From positions 456,004 to 520,003 of the forward strand of contig MU006096.1 in the NCBI GenBank assembly GCA_010093705.1: DNA of 64,000 bases. The letters are read 5' to 3'. The translations under genes and the position numbers were made by a program. This DNA comes from Patellaria atrata CBS 101060 (lineage: Eukaryota; Ascomycota; Dothideomycetes; Patellariales; Patellariaceae). Shown in pieces: positions 11,516 to 23,795 of this stretch. Under the pieces are notes generated by a model. That model was not told where the DNA came from. It was given only the letters and a program-made list of their open reading frames with translations, and searched no databases. Every line of letters begins with the position of its first letter. The first letter of the stretch is position 1.

Positions 11516-12390
11516 CTACCATGGAAGCTGTAAAGGCGTTGGGAGATGCTCTTTCGGTCCCAAGACGTGTTCCGCCGTCCCAATATCGCTATAATCATTA
11601 GCTACCTTCGTACAGTATAGGACAATACTTACGCCGGGCCTCTAGGAGCCCAATATTGCCCGGTCTTTGAGATATCGAATTTCTCTATCCACCTTTTCAA
11701 AGAGTCTGCAGCTTCATTTGGGGTAACAGCTACTCCTCATTAGCGCGACGTTCAGCTGTTGGATTGATTAAGGGGCTGTAACTCACCACCCCCTTTATCC
11801 CAAAACTTATCAAAACCAACACCTTTGGTCATCTGAGTCCGCATGAATCCTGGATGCACGAGTCCTACCGCAATAGCCTTATCCTTTAGATCGAGGCTCA
11901 ATAATTTGCCCACCATGTTCAACGCAGCTTTGCTTCCATGGTGAGCATAGTTACCACCTCCCTCACTCTCATGCCTCAAGGTGATGCTCCCACTCTCCGA
12001 GCTGACGAGTATGACCTTGCTCCCTTCCTTCAACAGCCCAGCTTTCGCCAATGCTTGTACTACGAAAACGGGTCCGATAGCGGACGTTTTGTACATTTGC
12101 ACCTCAGCCTCAAAATCGGGTTTATCGAAGCTCTCGAGACCGAAATAGCCAGCTGTAATGATACAGATATCTACTGGATCAGGGGAAGCCCATGCTTGAG
12201 TGATCTCAGGACCTGCATCCGGATCGGCTATATCAAGATTCGAGACCCATCGTACATTCTCGGGAGAGTCATCTGGAGCGGATGAGCGAGCTGTCGCATA
12301 GACAGTTGTGGAAGGGTCGTCAGCATAAAGTGTAGTAAGTGAAGCTCCAAGGCCGCGAGTCGCGCCGACAATGAGGATATTACGAGGCAT
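11516..12390 (-). CDS. Short-chain dehydrogenase/reductase (C-factor-like)
   Basis: NAD(P)-binding Rossmann-fold oxidoreductase of the small 'C-factor-like' SDR group; substrate unknown. Three exons: 11787-12390, 11633-11729 and 11516-11588, giving 257 residues. The cofactor motif VGATRGLG is at residues 7-14, an NAG-like ITAGYFG segment follows, and VSSESGS holds the catalytic Ser. The usual YxxxK appears as HHGSK, so His occupies the Tyr position with a Tyr two residues further upstream; I believe some relatives share this, but the activity is uncertain. Splicing restores the C-terminus typical of the group (ISKTGQYWAPRGPA, then TPLQLPW). It is transcribed divergently from the FluG-like gene over 479 bp, so co-regulation is possible. 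Confidence 0.87.
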
Positions 12391-12869
12391 TCTGGTAGGA
12401 AATGGGTTTGGGTACGTAGGTACAGACGGGAAGCATAGTTTATAAGGTAGCTGGAGCTCTCATTCTGCACAATCAATAAGGTCACGACTGCCGGGTGATG
12501 GATGTGACGGGCACAGTGCAGTAAGCGTACAAGTATTATCGCGCGTCGGGCCGTTGATGACGCCACCGAGGAGCTTATCGAGGCTCAGCATCGGATCGGA
12601 TAAGGTAGCACTGAGGTCACAACTTCTGTTTATTCTATAACACTACAACTGTTTACTCTACAATACACCACTCAGCGGAAACACCACTCACCAAGGTAAC
12701 TTGGCTGCGCGCATATGACGGGAGCGTACAGTGCAAACTCATTATCTCGCTTTTGTTCCTCCATTAATTAAATGTACTTTGACCTTCAAGTTGAATGTAA
12801 CCGTACTGACATATCCTCCAGCTACCTGATCTTCCGATAAAACCCTTGTATTGAGGCATCTTTCGTACG
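12391..12869. other. Divergent promoter region between SDR and fluG-like genes
   Basis: A 479-bp intergenic region serving two outward-facing genes. I see no clear TATA box or repeat. Confidence 0.4.
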
Positions 12870-15663
12870 ATGGCTTCAAAGGATTCGGAAGTCCTAAAGT
12901 TGCAATCGACAATACAGACTTTTCCGGTCATCGACAACCATGCTCATAACCTTCTCCGAAGCCACCAACTCGATACCCATCCATTCGAAAGCATCACGAC
13001 GGAAGCTCAAGGCGCAGCCCTCAAAGACACCTTTGCAACATTGTCTCATCTAAGAGCCCAGAAGCAACTCAGACGCTTATATGGCTGCAGTCACGATGCT
13101 GATTGGGATAACATACTCGAAAAGAGACAGCACTGGCTAAGAGAAGATCCGAAGGGCCTTATCAGAAAATGTTTCGAAAGCATCCATTCCATCTTGATGG
13201 ACGACGGACTTGCGACTGTTGATGTGGTACATGAATATGAATGGCACGACCAATTCACACCAGGACGAACTGGAAGAATCGTCCGCATCGAGGCCGCTGC
13301 CGAACACATAATGAGACATGTTTTGGCCAAGTATTCTGATATTCATCATGGGGTACCATTGGATGAAAATGCAGCGTGGATTTCATTCAGCAGGAATTTC
13401 GAGAAACTCTTGAAAGGGTATATTGCTGATCCCGCAGTCGTTGGATTCAAAAGTGTCGTCTGCTATAGATCATCTCTCGATATTCAACCAACTGACTTGA
13501 GGGCGAGAGCGATGAGGTTGGAATTCGAGGACTACTGTGCTAGGGCACTAGGGAAAGGAATGTATCGCTTAGATTACAAGACATTAAATGATGCAATTCT
13601 CCAGACCACTGTCTCTTCTCTGTCAGACGGTTTGGAGAAACCTGCAATGTCCAAACCGTTACAACTGCACACCGGCCTCGGCGATAAAGACATCAATTTG
13701 GTGAAGTCGAATCCTGCCTATTTGCAACCCCTCATTGCCCAACATCCTCGAGTGCCATTTGTCCTTCTGCATTCCTCATACCCATACACCCGTGAAGCTG
13801 GCTATCTTACAGCGATGTACAAGAATGCCTTTCTCGACCTTGGCGAGGTTTTCCCCCAGCTGAGCAGAGACGGTCAAGTCTCTGTCTTGCGCAAATCCCT
13901 TGAACTCTGTCCAACCAACAAACTACTGTATAGTAGTGACGGACATTTCTTCCCGGAAACCTATTGGTTGGGCCTTGTGCAGTTCAGAGAAGTTATGGAA
14001 CAGGTACGAAGTGCACTGGATTGTCCCAAATTCTGCATACTGATAAGTCTAAGGTTATATTGGAATATGTCGAAAAGAAGGACATCACAACCGACCAAGC
14101 GACTGCAATCGTCGAAAACATATACTTCCACAACTCGAACGAGCTCTACAATCTCCGCGTGAACCTCGATGATCTGAGCGAGAAAACAGAAGCAGAACCT
14201 CTTAGACTATTGCCAGTCAAATACGATGCCAACTCCTTCGAGCACTTCATGCACAAGAACGACACCGTCGAGTACATATATGTTCAATGGGTCACGCTTA
14301 TGGGCGTCCTCCGCACTCGCATATTGCCAGTTGCAGAATTCACCCGTTTGATCAAAAATGGAGGGAGGATTGGAATTGCGAAAGGGAATACTGGGACTCT
14401 ACAGAACGATCATGTGACACCAGTTTGCGCTCCGGTGGGACAGGTCTATGTGGAATTTGATCTCAGTTCAATCCGCCGAACAATCCCTCAAAATCCTTTT
14501 GAAGCTGCGAGTGTCTTCGGGTCCTGGAGTGATGAGAAAGGTCACCCACTCGACGAGTGTCCGCGCAGCAACCTCGCGCGAATCCTCCACGGCCTAGCTG
14601 AGGATTTCAACGTCAACTTATTGATAGGGTTTGAAATCGAGGTGACGATGCTTGTCAAGACTGAGGACACTGAAGAAAGCAGAAAATACAAACCGTTAGC
14701 AACGAACCATGCTTGGGGATCACTCTCGCCGGAAGACTATCAGAAAGCGCTCCCACTTCTCCATGAGATCGCTTCATCTCTGAAGAGGATCGGAATTGAA
14801 CTCCAGCAATTCCACTCAGAAAGCGGATCAGGACAGTATGAGTTCGTCCTCGCGCCTCTCCCCGCTCTACAAGCGGTAGACACATTGTACCAGGCCCGCC
14901 AGGTGGTCGACCAAGTTGCATCCAAGCACAATGTTAGAGCAACACTTCACCCGCTTCCCTTCCCTGGCATCGGGACAGCCGCGCACGCGCACATATCCCT
15001 TCAACCTGCATACGTGGAGGTGGAGCTTCCCGAAGACGTCGAAGCCAAGTTCTGGATCGACGGTGTCCTACACCACCTTCCCGCGATCTGTGCTTTCACG
15101 CTGCCGGAAGGAGTGAGCTATGGTCGTGTTACCGATGACAACTGGTCTGGGGGTTCGTGGATCGGATGGGGAACGCAGAACCGGGAGATGCCGCTGCGGA
15201 AGGTAGAGACAGGAAGATGGGAAATTAGGTGTCTAGACGGTATGGCGAATATGTACCTCGCGATTGCGGCCATTGCGGGAGCGGGATACATGGGGGCGTT
15301 TGAAGGAGACAGACATGGAGCCAGACCCGGGGATTGTCAGTGTGAGTATATTTGGATCTCTTTCTTTTCTTTCTTTCTTCCTTCCTACCTACACCCTTAT
15401 TTATCACACAGTGGGAAACTAACGCATATTTAGACAATCCCAGCCAGTTGGATGACCGGCATAGGCAGGCGTTAGGTATTGTGGATAAATTGCCAAAGAG
15501 TATCCATACCTCACTCGATGCTCTAGTGGAGGACAGGCCTCTTAAGAGTGTTTTGACTAAGGAATTGGTCAATCACTATGTCGATATGAAGACGGCTGAA
15601 CAGGCTATGCTGGAGGAGATGGGTGATGAGGAACGTAGGATTTGGCTTATTGAGAGATATTGA
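12870..15663 (+). CDS. fluG: FluG-like protein: amidohydrolase fused to glutamine synthetase domain
   Basis: Two-domain FluG family protein. In Aspergillus nidulans FluG is needed for the extracellular signal that triggers conidiation; fungi also carry FluG-like paralogues of unknown role, so orthology is not certain. Three exons: 12870-14003, 14054-15341 and 15434-15663; 883 residues, close to the family's ~865. Residues 1-~400 form a metal-dependent amidohydrolase barrel (IDNHAHN at 21-27, FVLLHSSYPY, LLYSSDGHFFPE). Residues ~430-883 are a glutamine synthetase I-type catalytic domain (GFEIEVTM, FHSESGSGQYEF, GTAAHAHISL, REMPLRKVE, RWEIRCLDGMANMY). Splicing joins the family C-terminus (ERRIWLIERY) to the GS domain. 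Confidence 0.9.
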
Positions 15664-17085
15664 GGAACTGCTATCGTAGTACCGGTATCTCTCGTCTTTG
15701 TACAATACGATATGCATACCTTACAGAAGGGTATGCGCAGCTTGAGCAGTAACAGTAGATAGGTTGGACAGGATGAATTGGAAAAATATTACGGTAGCTT
15801 CTCGGTGCACTCACCTCTTAACACCTCCCGACTCTGCTGCATTACAAGAGAAGAAAGTATATAAGGGATTCCTGGCTGTAGAGCTAACTTAATCTATAGG
15901 TAGACTGCACAGGTCTGGTACTACCCTGGTTTATAGCTCAGCAAAATGTTGGTGAAGCGAGTAATGTAACGTCGGCTTTCAAAACATGAAACATATCAAG
16001 CAACTTGATCCTTAACTCCGCCAATACAAAGACCTTCGTGAGTTTTAAGTGGCTTTGAAGAAAGAGTCGGGGGAGGTAAAGAATACGCTAATTCAGGTCA
16101 CCGAGTTAGATCGCCGAGGTAGTTCTACCGGCAGGACAGGACGGTTTCCCGTATCGGCACTGGCATCCATCGGGATACATCCGAGCGGATCCGGTACGGT
16201 ACGGTACTGTACAAAAGCCCTCGACCAAGTTCAACGATCCTCTAAGTTGTTTTGGCAGCATTGGCGGTCTCAGAGGATTGCGTAGGTAAGCTAAGCAAGT
16301 CCTTTGTCAGCCCTCAGTTACCAATGTCATGTCTGCATGAGGGGAACTAGCGCCAACACTATCCTAGCGATATACAAGGCTTCCATTCCTCCTTGCCATC
16401 GAAAATTGTTGGCCTTACTGCGCGGTACATCTTTGTACTTTGGCGGTATGTAGTAGATTGAAGTGTAAAAGGTAATTCTTGCGAGCTGAAATAATAGCAT
16501 TTTCCTTCATCTCGTCCTTCCCATCTTCGTTTTCGTCGCGTTCTTCGCGTCATTTTGCGTGGACCACACAGCAAGCTGCGTGGCTAGGCAGCAATCGTGA
16601 AAATATTCCTAATCGTCTCGCAGAGATTCCCGTTTTCGCGTCCGCCTTAGGGCAGCTTGAGTCTCGACCGTACGGGTTAGGACAGTTCGTAATGCTAGGA
16701 ACGAGACGGTGAGGGACTACGTGGAATTGACGAGATCATTTACAGAGTTTACCATCTCGAATCACCATAGCTGTTATTGTAGTCAATGATTGCACAGATC
16801 TATTTTTATCGTTCCAATTAAAGCTGTTCTTGCGGCCAATACATTGCTAGAAAACGTCGTCTCTCTTCCTTTCTCGAATGCATGCGTAAACACTCGGGCA
16901 GTATTCCCTTTTAAACACAATCCTAATTGTGAACTCAGTTCGACGGACGATTGAATCGACGTGTATTTGGCAAGAACTCTTCTGAGAGACATCCGCTTAC
17001 ACCCAAATACCGGGTTCTCTTACGTCCGTACACTCTGAATCAGATCATTCGGAGGTCTTATACCGGCCGCAACCCCAGAAGGAAA
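15664..17085. other. Long intergenic region upstream of the zinc-cluster regulator
   Basis: 1.4 kb without a convincing gene. It holds the fluG 3' flank and probably the regulator's promoter. A short GGTAC-based repeat (GGTACGGTACGGTACTGTAC) occurs at about 16193-16212. The ORFs at 16049-16285, 16359-16574 and 16479-16712 have no recognisable features. Confidence 0.4.
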
Positions 17086-19868
17086 ATGGAAAATCAGCCT
17101 TTTACGTCCCAAGCTCTCTCTCGAAGTGGTAGCGATGGGAAAACAGCATCCCCTTCTGGAAATTCTACACCCCAAAAGAACACTCATAACGCACCCAAAA
17201 TACGGAGAAGAAATAGACTTATCACATCATGTCTCGAATGCAGGCGGCGAAAGCTCAAGTGCGATAAGCAGCACCCATGTACCAATTGCATGAAATTCTC
17301 CCGAGACTGCGTTTTCTTAGCTCCTGCAATGGACTCTGCTGCCCAGCTTAGATTGGCCGAGATTAAGGAGAAGATGGGGAGTTTAGAGAAAACTCTGGAA
17401 GAAGACGTTGTTAGAAGACGGAGCAGCACACAGAACTCGAATACTGGGTCAGGTAGCGGGATGACTGATGTAAAAGAAGAGGATGAGGACGAACAGAGCG
17501 GACCAGAAGATGAGAGATATCTAGCACCGAATCCCCTGACAACGGCGGATGCATGGTATGCTGGGGACGCGGATAATGATCTAATGGATTTAGGTATCGC
17601 CATGGGAAAGATGAGGATTACAGAGAGAATAGGGGGCTTTGTAAGGCCAAAACTTGCCGAAGAAGTGAGTTATTTCAGTTCACGCGGGTATTGGTCCTCA
17701 AAGCTAAAGGTTTAAAGCTTGACGAAGCAATCCAAGGCGTACCGAAAAGGCCAGACAGGATACACCCAGTGGTACCGCCTCAATCCTACCTACGTCCCGG
17801 GCCAGACTATGTTGCTCCTGCATCCAGTTTCTTCTTTGCTCCTGAGCCTAAAAGGTCCTCGATCATGGAATTCTTACCGTCCAAAAATGCAGCAGACCAG
17901 CTTCTCCAGCAGTATTGGGCATGTGTACATCCCATAGCTCGTGTAGTGCATCGACCAACCTTCCACAGCCAATATGAATCGTTCTGGAACGATATATATT
18001 CTGGCAACCAACCCCCTGCATCTTTCCAAGCCCTAACAATGGCAGCTATGCTATCTGCCGTTATTAGCCTATCCGAGGAAGCTATTCTAGCTGATTATGG
18101 AGTAGCAAAAGCAGAACTTATAGATAGCTTTCGACGTGGTACTGAGATGGCGCTGTATCAGGCAAACTTCTTGCGGACGACAAAACTTGAGACACTTCAA
18201 GCTTTCGTCTGCTATCTCGTACGCTACCCCCAAGGATTCTTGCATTGAATTGTCATTAACCAAGAGTAGATTCCACAGTGCAGAAATGAAATATCCCGTG
18301 GTCACTCTGCTCTTACCGCTACTGCAATACGTCTAGCTGAATGTATGGGCCTTCACCGTGATGGTTCACACTATGACCTCCCAGCCGTCGAACTCCACGT
18401 ACGCCGTCTAGTGTGGCACCAACTATGCTTTCTTGATATCCGTACCTGTGAAGCTTCTGGTCCTCGACCGTCCATCCGCAAAGAAGATTTCGATACTAAA
18501 TTTCCTTTACACATGAATGACTCGGACCTCGATTCTGTTGTACCCGCAACCGAGGACAAAGCAACCTGGACAGAGATGACCATACCCTTAATCCGGATGG
18601 AGTGTAACGAAATGCACCGCCTCATTTGGATTGAGCGGTTCAGACTCGACCGTAAGAAAACCGTGGGCTCAGGTATAACCTCCTTGCTAGCAAAGGTTCA
18701 GGACTTCCGTGCCTATATGGAAAAGAAATATATACCAATGTTCAACCGCACCGTCCCTTTACACAACTACGCTTTCCAGGTCCTCCAGATCCTCACTTTA
18801 CGGATGCACATTATGGTGCTATTCCGCTACATCAGCTCGCCCAAAGGTAGAATGCCTGAACGTCTCCGTCAAATCATTCTCTCTTCCGGAACCCAGTTCA
18901 CGGAACACGCCATCACAATTGAGACATCTCCCTTTTTGAGACCTTGGGCGTGGTATGGTGGTGCTCTCCAACAATATCACACAGCAATGCTGCTGCTAAG
19001 CGAGCTGTACGCTTCACCTGTTCGACCTATGGAAGCTCGCGTCTGGAAATGCCTCGATTACGTCTTTGACCTGCCCCCAGAATGGGACTACGCGGAAAAG
19101 AGCAGGTACCTCCTCACAGAGCTCAGAGACCGGACCCAAGTTTACCGAGCCCTGAGAAAGCTCAAAGCACCGACGAGCATGGAACGCAGACTTCAAACGC
19201 ACCCGGCCCGTAGATCTGCTACCGACGCCGATGAAGTTGACCCTCCTGCTGGTACCTTAACGGAGAAGCGTGGCGAAGTAACCTGGATCGAGGAGGGCCG
19301 CGGATACTGGGGCGTCCCATCTAACGCACAAAGCCAAAGACACACTTCACAAACAAGCGCAGTGAGTCCTGGAACACAGACTTCTCCACAACCACAGCCG
19401 TTTCCCCTGCACACCTCGTCGAGTAGCATACCCACTAGGGCTTCCGCGTCGCCCGGCACGCAAGCGGCAAGCTTAATAAATCACGCGCTCGGTTACTCGG
19501 CCGATCAACCTTTCCAAAGTATCGCAAATGGAGAAGCATTGTTTGCGCCTTCACCGATTCAGCACGTGAGTCCGAGTGGCACCAGTGTGAGTGATGGGAG
19601 TGGTGGCATGTTAGGAGCTCAGCAGATGGGACAGGGAGGGAGTCCGCAGGATATGATGCTGGATATTGATTGGGTGAGTTCGCTTTTCATCTTTCCATTT
19701 TTACCCTTAAATCGATACCCTTTGATTATAAGGGAGAGCTGCTAATAAGCTATATAGAATGAATGGGATAGACTGTTTCCACCGGGGACGATTGACATGA
19801 ACATGACGGCCAGCGACTTCAATATGATACCGGATGTGCAATTCGGGAATCCGTTTGGGGGACAGTAG
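17086..19868 (+). CDS. Zn(II)2Cys6 transcription factor with fungal-specific TF domain
   Basis: Probable nuclear DNA-binding regulator. The ATG at 17086 opens a 193-codon first exon; residues ~46-73 hold the C6 zinc cluster (CLECRRRKLKCDKQHPC, then CxxCx6C), followed by a short coiled segment and an acidic stretch. The middle-homology domain follows (LLQQYWACVHPIARVVHRP, ALTATAIRLAECMGLHRDG, RRLVWHQLCFLDIRTCE). Proposed exons are 17086-17664, 17718-18218, 18270-19673 and 19758-19868 (864 residues). The first intron is the weak point: donor GTGAGT at 17665 with acceptor AAAG at 17717 is in frame, but a closer CAG at 17678 would leave a 14-nt insert. The last two introns are clear. Target genes cannot be inferred. 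Confidence 0.85.
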
Positions 19869-20126
19869 AAGTAGGGGTGAAGGGGTTCGTGGTTGTTAGA
19901 TACCTAATGAGCTAGCAATATATGGCTATGCTCGGTCGACATGATGATATACATATACGAAACGTACAAGTAAAGCATGCAGGGCTTTTGAACTTGTACC
20001 ATTTTTTACCTCAATTCGATTGACCCGAAATAGTGCGGGTTGTCTTCTTCATCCTAACGCCAGTTTAGCCCATCTCGTGATAAATAGCGCTGACCACCCA
20101 ACCGAAACAAAAAGAAACCGAATGCA

Positions 20127-21185
20127 TCAAATATATTTCCTGTCGGGGTCTAGTCGGTCTAGTTGCTCCATCGTCTTCTCGTACCTGTCTTTCTGTTAGA
20201 AAATGGTTTAGACCGTTTGAAAGAATGGGACACTCACATCGTAAACACAATTCCGCCACTCAGCATCAACCTCACTAGTCTGGGTACCGCCCCGGACCAG
20301 AATGTCAATATACCCTCCTCTTTGAGTATTTTTGCGGCACAATTGAAGCTGTTTTTGTACTGAGACCGCGACTCGATGGATTGCATCCGCGTCTTTACCG
20401 TATCGAGGGGCATAGTAGTGTACACAGTGATGATACCGGCCATTCCACCAATGCCAAACGTACTCAATGTCCCCAGCTTTTCCCCCGGAGCCACATAGCT
20501 CTGCGCCAATTGTTTTAAAGAAGTATAGCTGCTGAAACGCACCGCCGAATTGGCCGACTGCCTCGCCGTCGTCGGGACGAATCCCTTGAAGAAGCCGCGG
20601 ATACCTTGCTCACGCGCAATGATACCCGTACCGTGTATGAAGCCGCGCATGCGCGGTTGCGCCCGTTTGCGATCGTCGATCAATTGTGTCTTTATGCTCT
20701 CGAAGGGTGTCACCGCGAGTAGAGACTCTGTGCATCCGGCACCGAAACCTGCTATGACGTTCATCGGGCCGGAGACATTGCCTTCAGCGTCTGCTAGCAT
20801 AGACTTGTATGTGTCGAATGCGACGAACCCTTGAATATGTCAATTGATGCCCTCGATATAACTGGTACAGCATAGCCTGCGCGTCGCACTACTCACGAAC
20901 ACCCGCTTTTATGGAATTCCCCATCACCAATGTTGTACATCCGGCATACCATTGTGGGCCGAATGGAGGCCAAGGTACCTTCTTCCCTTCTGCTAATCTA
21001 TGATTGAGTTGGGTGCGTGTTTTCGCAAATTCGGCGGGATATGTGATAGCTATTTCGACCGCTCCGGCGGTGGAACCAGCAATGATCGAGCGCAAAGCGC
21101 TGGGCTGGAGAGATGTTAGTTGAACAATGAATTAGAAATTGGAGTATCGCAATCCGACCTTTGGTTTATCTTTGTCTGAAGACAT
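20127..21185 (-). CDS. CTP1: Mitochondrial tricarboxylate (citrate) carrier
   Basis: Inner-membrane carrier that exports citrate from the matrix in exchange for malate. Four exons: 21159-21185, 20897-21104, 20238-20829 and 20127-20184; 294 residues, the normal size for three tandem carrier repeats. Each repeat shows the Px[DE]xx[KR] signature: YPAEFAKTR, TPFESIKTQ and MPLDTVKTR, the last in the citrate-carrier-specific context VYTTMPLDTVKTRMQS. The tail matches the family (SGGIVFTMYEKTM and DPDRKYI) and is recovered only by splicing out 20185-20237. The first coding exon is just 9 codons. It lies divergent from MAM33, and both products act in mitochondria. Confidence 0.93.
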
Positions 21186-21486
21186 GGTTCCAATCTGAGG
21201 CGTATGTAGAGAATGAGTGTTGTCCTGTCATCTCACCTTTAAAAGCTCAGTTTGCGGACTGTCACAAGCTCCGCAAGCAATGAAAGTATGCGAGAAATTG
21301 TGGCTTCGGAGCTGCTTACATCACTTCCGCCTTGGTTCTCGTTGGGGTCCTTATCAATATATGCTTGTAGCTCTGGAGCGCATCATCACATCACTGAGCC
21401 TCCTGCATCAACTTTTCAAAAAATTTACTTTTTAGTTCTCTCATATCTCCAATATATCTCCCCCAACGAAGAACTCTCCCATCACA
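21186..21486. other. Divergent promoter region CTP1/MAM33
   Basis: 301 bp between the start codons of two mitochondrial genes facing outward. The MAM33 side is pyrimidine-rich just before the ATG. No further element recognised. Confidence 0.45.
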
Positions 21487-22625
21487 ATGAGGTCTCTACA
21501 ATCTTTTTCTCGCGTTACACCTCGTGTTACTTCGCGCTTTTCTACCCTTTCTGCTCGCACTCAATTCTCTGCTCTCCGATCATCAAATGCCTTCACAGCT
21601 CCATTGAAACAATCATCTGCATCTAGATTCGCCGCCGCCTTCTCCACATCAAGGCCGAGTTTCGGCGCAGGTATGGTAAAACCAAGTCAATATATGAGCG
21701 CCACAGCTAATTTTCAGGAGATTCATCGGTAAACCAGGAGCTCGCCGCAAAACTCCAATACGAGAAAGATCATGAGGTAGTGGAACGAGATGCGGAGAAC
21801 TACTCTGGAAATTTGAAAGAGTATATTGAGAACAGCGAGTTTAAGGTATATGCTACTGGTACCCCTTAGGAACGGGACGTTTGGGACTAAGCGGAGATAG
21901 TTGCACGATGAACCAGGTGTCGAGGAGGTCACCCTGACCCGCAAATACGGCAATGAAAAGTAATACCCCCCCTTCCCTCCCAAAAAAAAAGTCGTGGTAC
22001 TTCATCCTGACAGTCCAAAAGCATCAAAGTCACCTTCACTGTCGCCGACATCAACAACCTAGAATCCGACCCACAAGAGGAAGACCGCGCCCTCTTCGAT
22101 GAAGAAGACGCAGACATGGACGGTCAATCCGGTGGTGCCAACACCAAAGGAGCCGTCAACCAGAGCAAGACAACCGGCGGCAACGTCAAAGTCGCACCCG
22201 AAGATTCCGTCGCGCCTGCCGATCGTCCCGAGCTCGACGACGAACAATACGACGACGAGCAACCGACTCCCGGTTTCGCCGCGCGAGTTAATGTAACGAT
22301 TACGAGGGACAACAAGCCCGGTGCGTTGATGATTGAATGCATGGCGCAGGATGGAGACATGCTCATCGAGAACATCTATTGCTTCCCCGACGCTGAACTT
22401 GCGGATGCGAAAACGGCGGAGAAGGACTGGGCGAGACGCGGATTATATACTGGTCCACCATTTGGAAACCTTGACGACGATCTCCAGATTCTGTTCGAGA
22501 GGTATCTAGATGAGAGAGGTGTTAATACGGGCATGGCGTTGTTTGTACCAGACTACATCGATTTCAAGGAGCAGAAGGAGTATATTCGGTGGTTGGATAA
22601 CGTCAAGGCTATCGTTGAGCCATAG
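21487..22625 (+). CDS. MAM33: Mitochondrial matrix acidic protein, p32/MAM33 family
   Basis: Member of the p32/gC1qBP-Mam33 family: trimeric, highly acidic matrix proteins linked to mitochondrial translation and respiratory function. Four exons: 21487-21670, 21718-21845, 21901-21959 and 22022-22625, giving 324 residues. The first ~60 residues are Ser/Arg-rich without acids, a typical presequence (ends ...FAAAFSTSRPSFGAG). The mature part shows DHEVVERDAENYSGNLKEYI, an acidic loop (DPQEEDRALFDEEDADMDG) and the conserved C-terminal strands (RVNVTITRDNKPGALMIEC, FERYLDERGVNTGMA). The acceptor at 22021 (AAAAG) is chosen because the nearer CAG gives a stop. Confidence 0.9.
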
Positions 22626-23193
22626 ATGTGCTAGAACTTCCTTCCCTTATTCCTCCTTCTAGTCATACCTCCCATCTCTCCAAAAGCTGGCTGCTCGGAA
22701 TACCTTTAATTTCATGTCAAACTGTAAATTTCCGCTCTTCTATGTTCTGAGTGTACCAATATTCTACAAATTTAGGGAAAGTCTTCAGGTTTCGCGCTTA
22801 CTAGAGGGATGATGTACTTCATACTAAAATATACAAACAGCGACTCGTATCTCGGCAGTGTTCGTACTCTACGACGTCAATATTGATTCTTTCCTTGGTC
22901 GTGGTTGGCACTCCGGCGACTATAAACTTGTTGTACACGCATGAGCATATTGACTGGATTATATCCTCAATAGAATTTCTTAGGTACGTACAGCACAAGT
23001 CAGAAGAGACCTTATCGGGGGCGTACCTGTACACTCGCTGGAGATATAAATGGATATTGTCAAACCTGTCTTCTCTCAAGATCTTGCTGGCCCCTACAGT
23101 ACAAGTCAAAACACATTTTACAGCAAGCGTACAATACTCCCAAAATGCTAGACAAGGGAAGAAATACTGCCAAGCCCGGCAACCCCATCGCCC
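22626..23193. other. Intergenic stretch between MAM33 and the membrane-protein gene
   Basis: The 3' flanks of two convergent genes. The open frames here (22819-23109 and the start of 22883-23458) have no domain and conflict with the better minus-strand model beginning at 23795. Confidence 0.4.
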
Positions 23194-23795
23194 CTACATA
23201 TTGCTCGCGCGGCGGTTGCACTCACACACGTATCGCAAACTCAACCCAACCGCGACAAGCTTCACCAGCGCTCTCACTCTAAATGAGAGGACCCACTCTA
23301 GCACCATCTTTCCTGTACACTCGAACCAGCGTAAATTCCGACGCTCAATCGACGTCTCTGTCCACGTCCCACATAACCATCCGCCTGCTCCCGCTATAGC
23401 GCAGATAATAATGGCTTCCATCGCAGATTTCAAGATCAATTGCCTGAGGTTCCGGTAGAGGTGAAAGGGGGAGAAAAAATGGAGAGGGCTGAAGGTTAGG
23501 AGAGAGAGGCAGAGGTGGGCTAGAGAAGGGGTGAGGAGGATGGGGGACAGGTATATGGAGAGGAAGAAGAGGCGGAGGAGGGTGCCGGGGCTGAAGTTAT
23601 GTGGAGGAGGGTGATATGGGGATAGTGATGGGGAAGAGAACTGGAGGGAGGTTAGGCCGGGGAAGAAAAGGAGGTGGCAAAGGGTTGGTAGGCCTGGAAG
23701 CGGTCAGTGGGGTTTGGTATGGGGAGAATTTGGAGGAATGAAGTAGTACCTGTGGAGAATAGAGGCGTAAGGATTTCGAAGAGGATTTGAGGCAT
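23194..23795 (-). CDS. Small multi-pass membrane protein, unknown function
   Basis: Not recognised. A two-exon model (23750-23795 and 23194-23693; 56-nt intron) gives an uninterrupted 181-residue product. The join is supported because the intron removal shifts into a frame that then stays open for 500 nt through a difficult homopyrimidine stretch. Hydrophobic segments lie at about residues 17-35, 50-85, 118-134 and 158-170 (for example LLRLFFLSIYLSPILLTPSL and AIIICAIAGAGGWLCG). The coding strand is extremely pyrimidine-rich between 23460 and 23660, giving Ser/Pro/Leu-rich protein. An in-frame ATG at 23924 would add 43 residues; the 23795 start has the better context (AAAATG). Confidence 0.55.

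Noticed and set aside
22883-23458. 191-codon plus-strand ORF
   Set aside because: Starts at a poor context, no domain, and overlaps the better-supported minus-strand membrane-protein gene.
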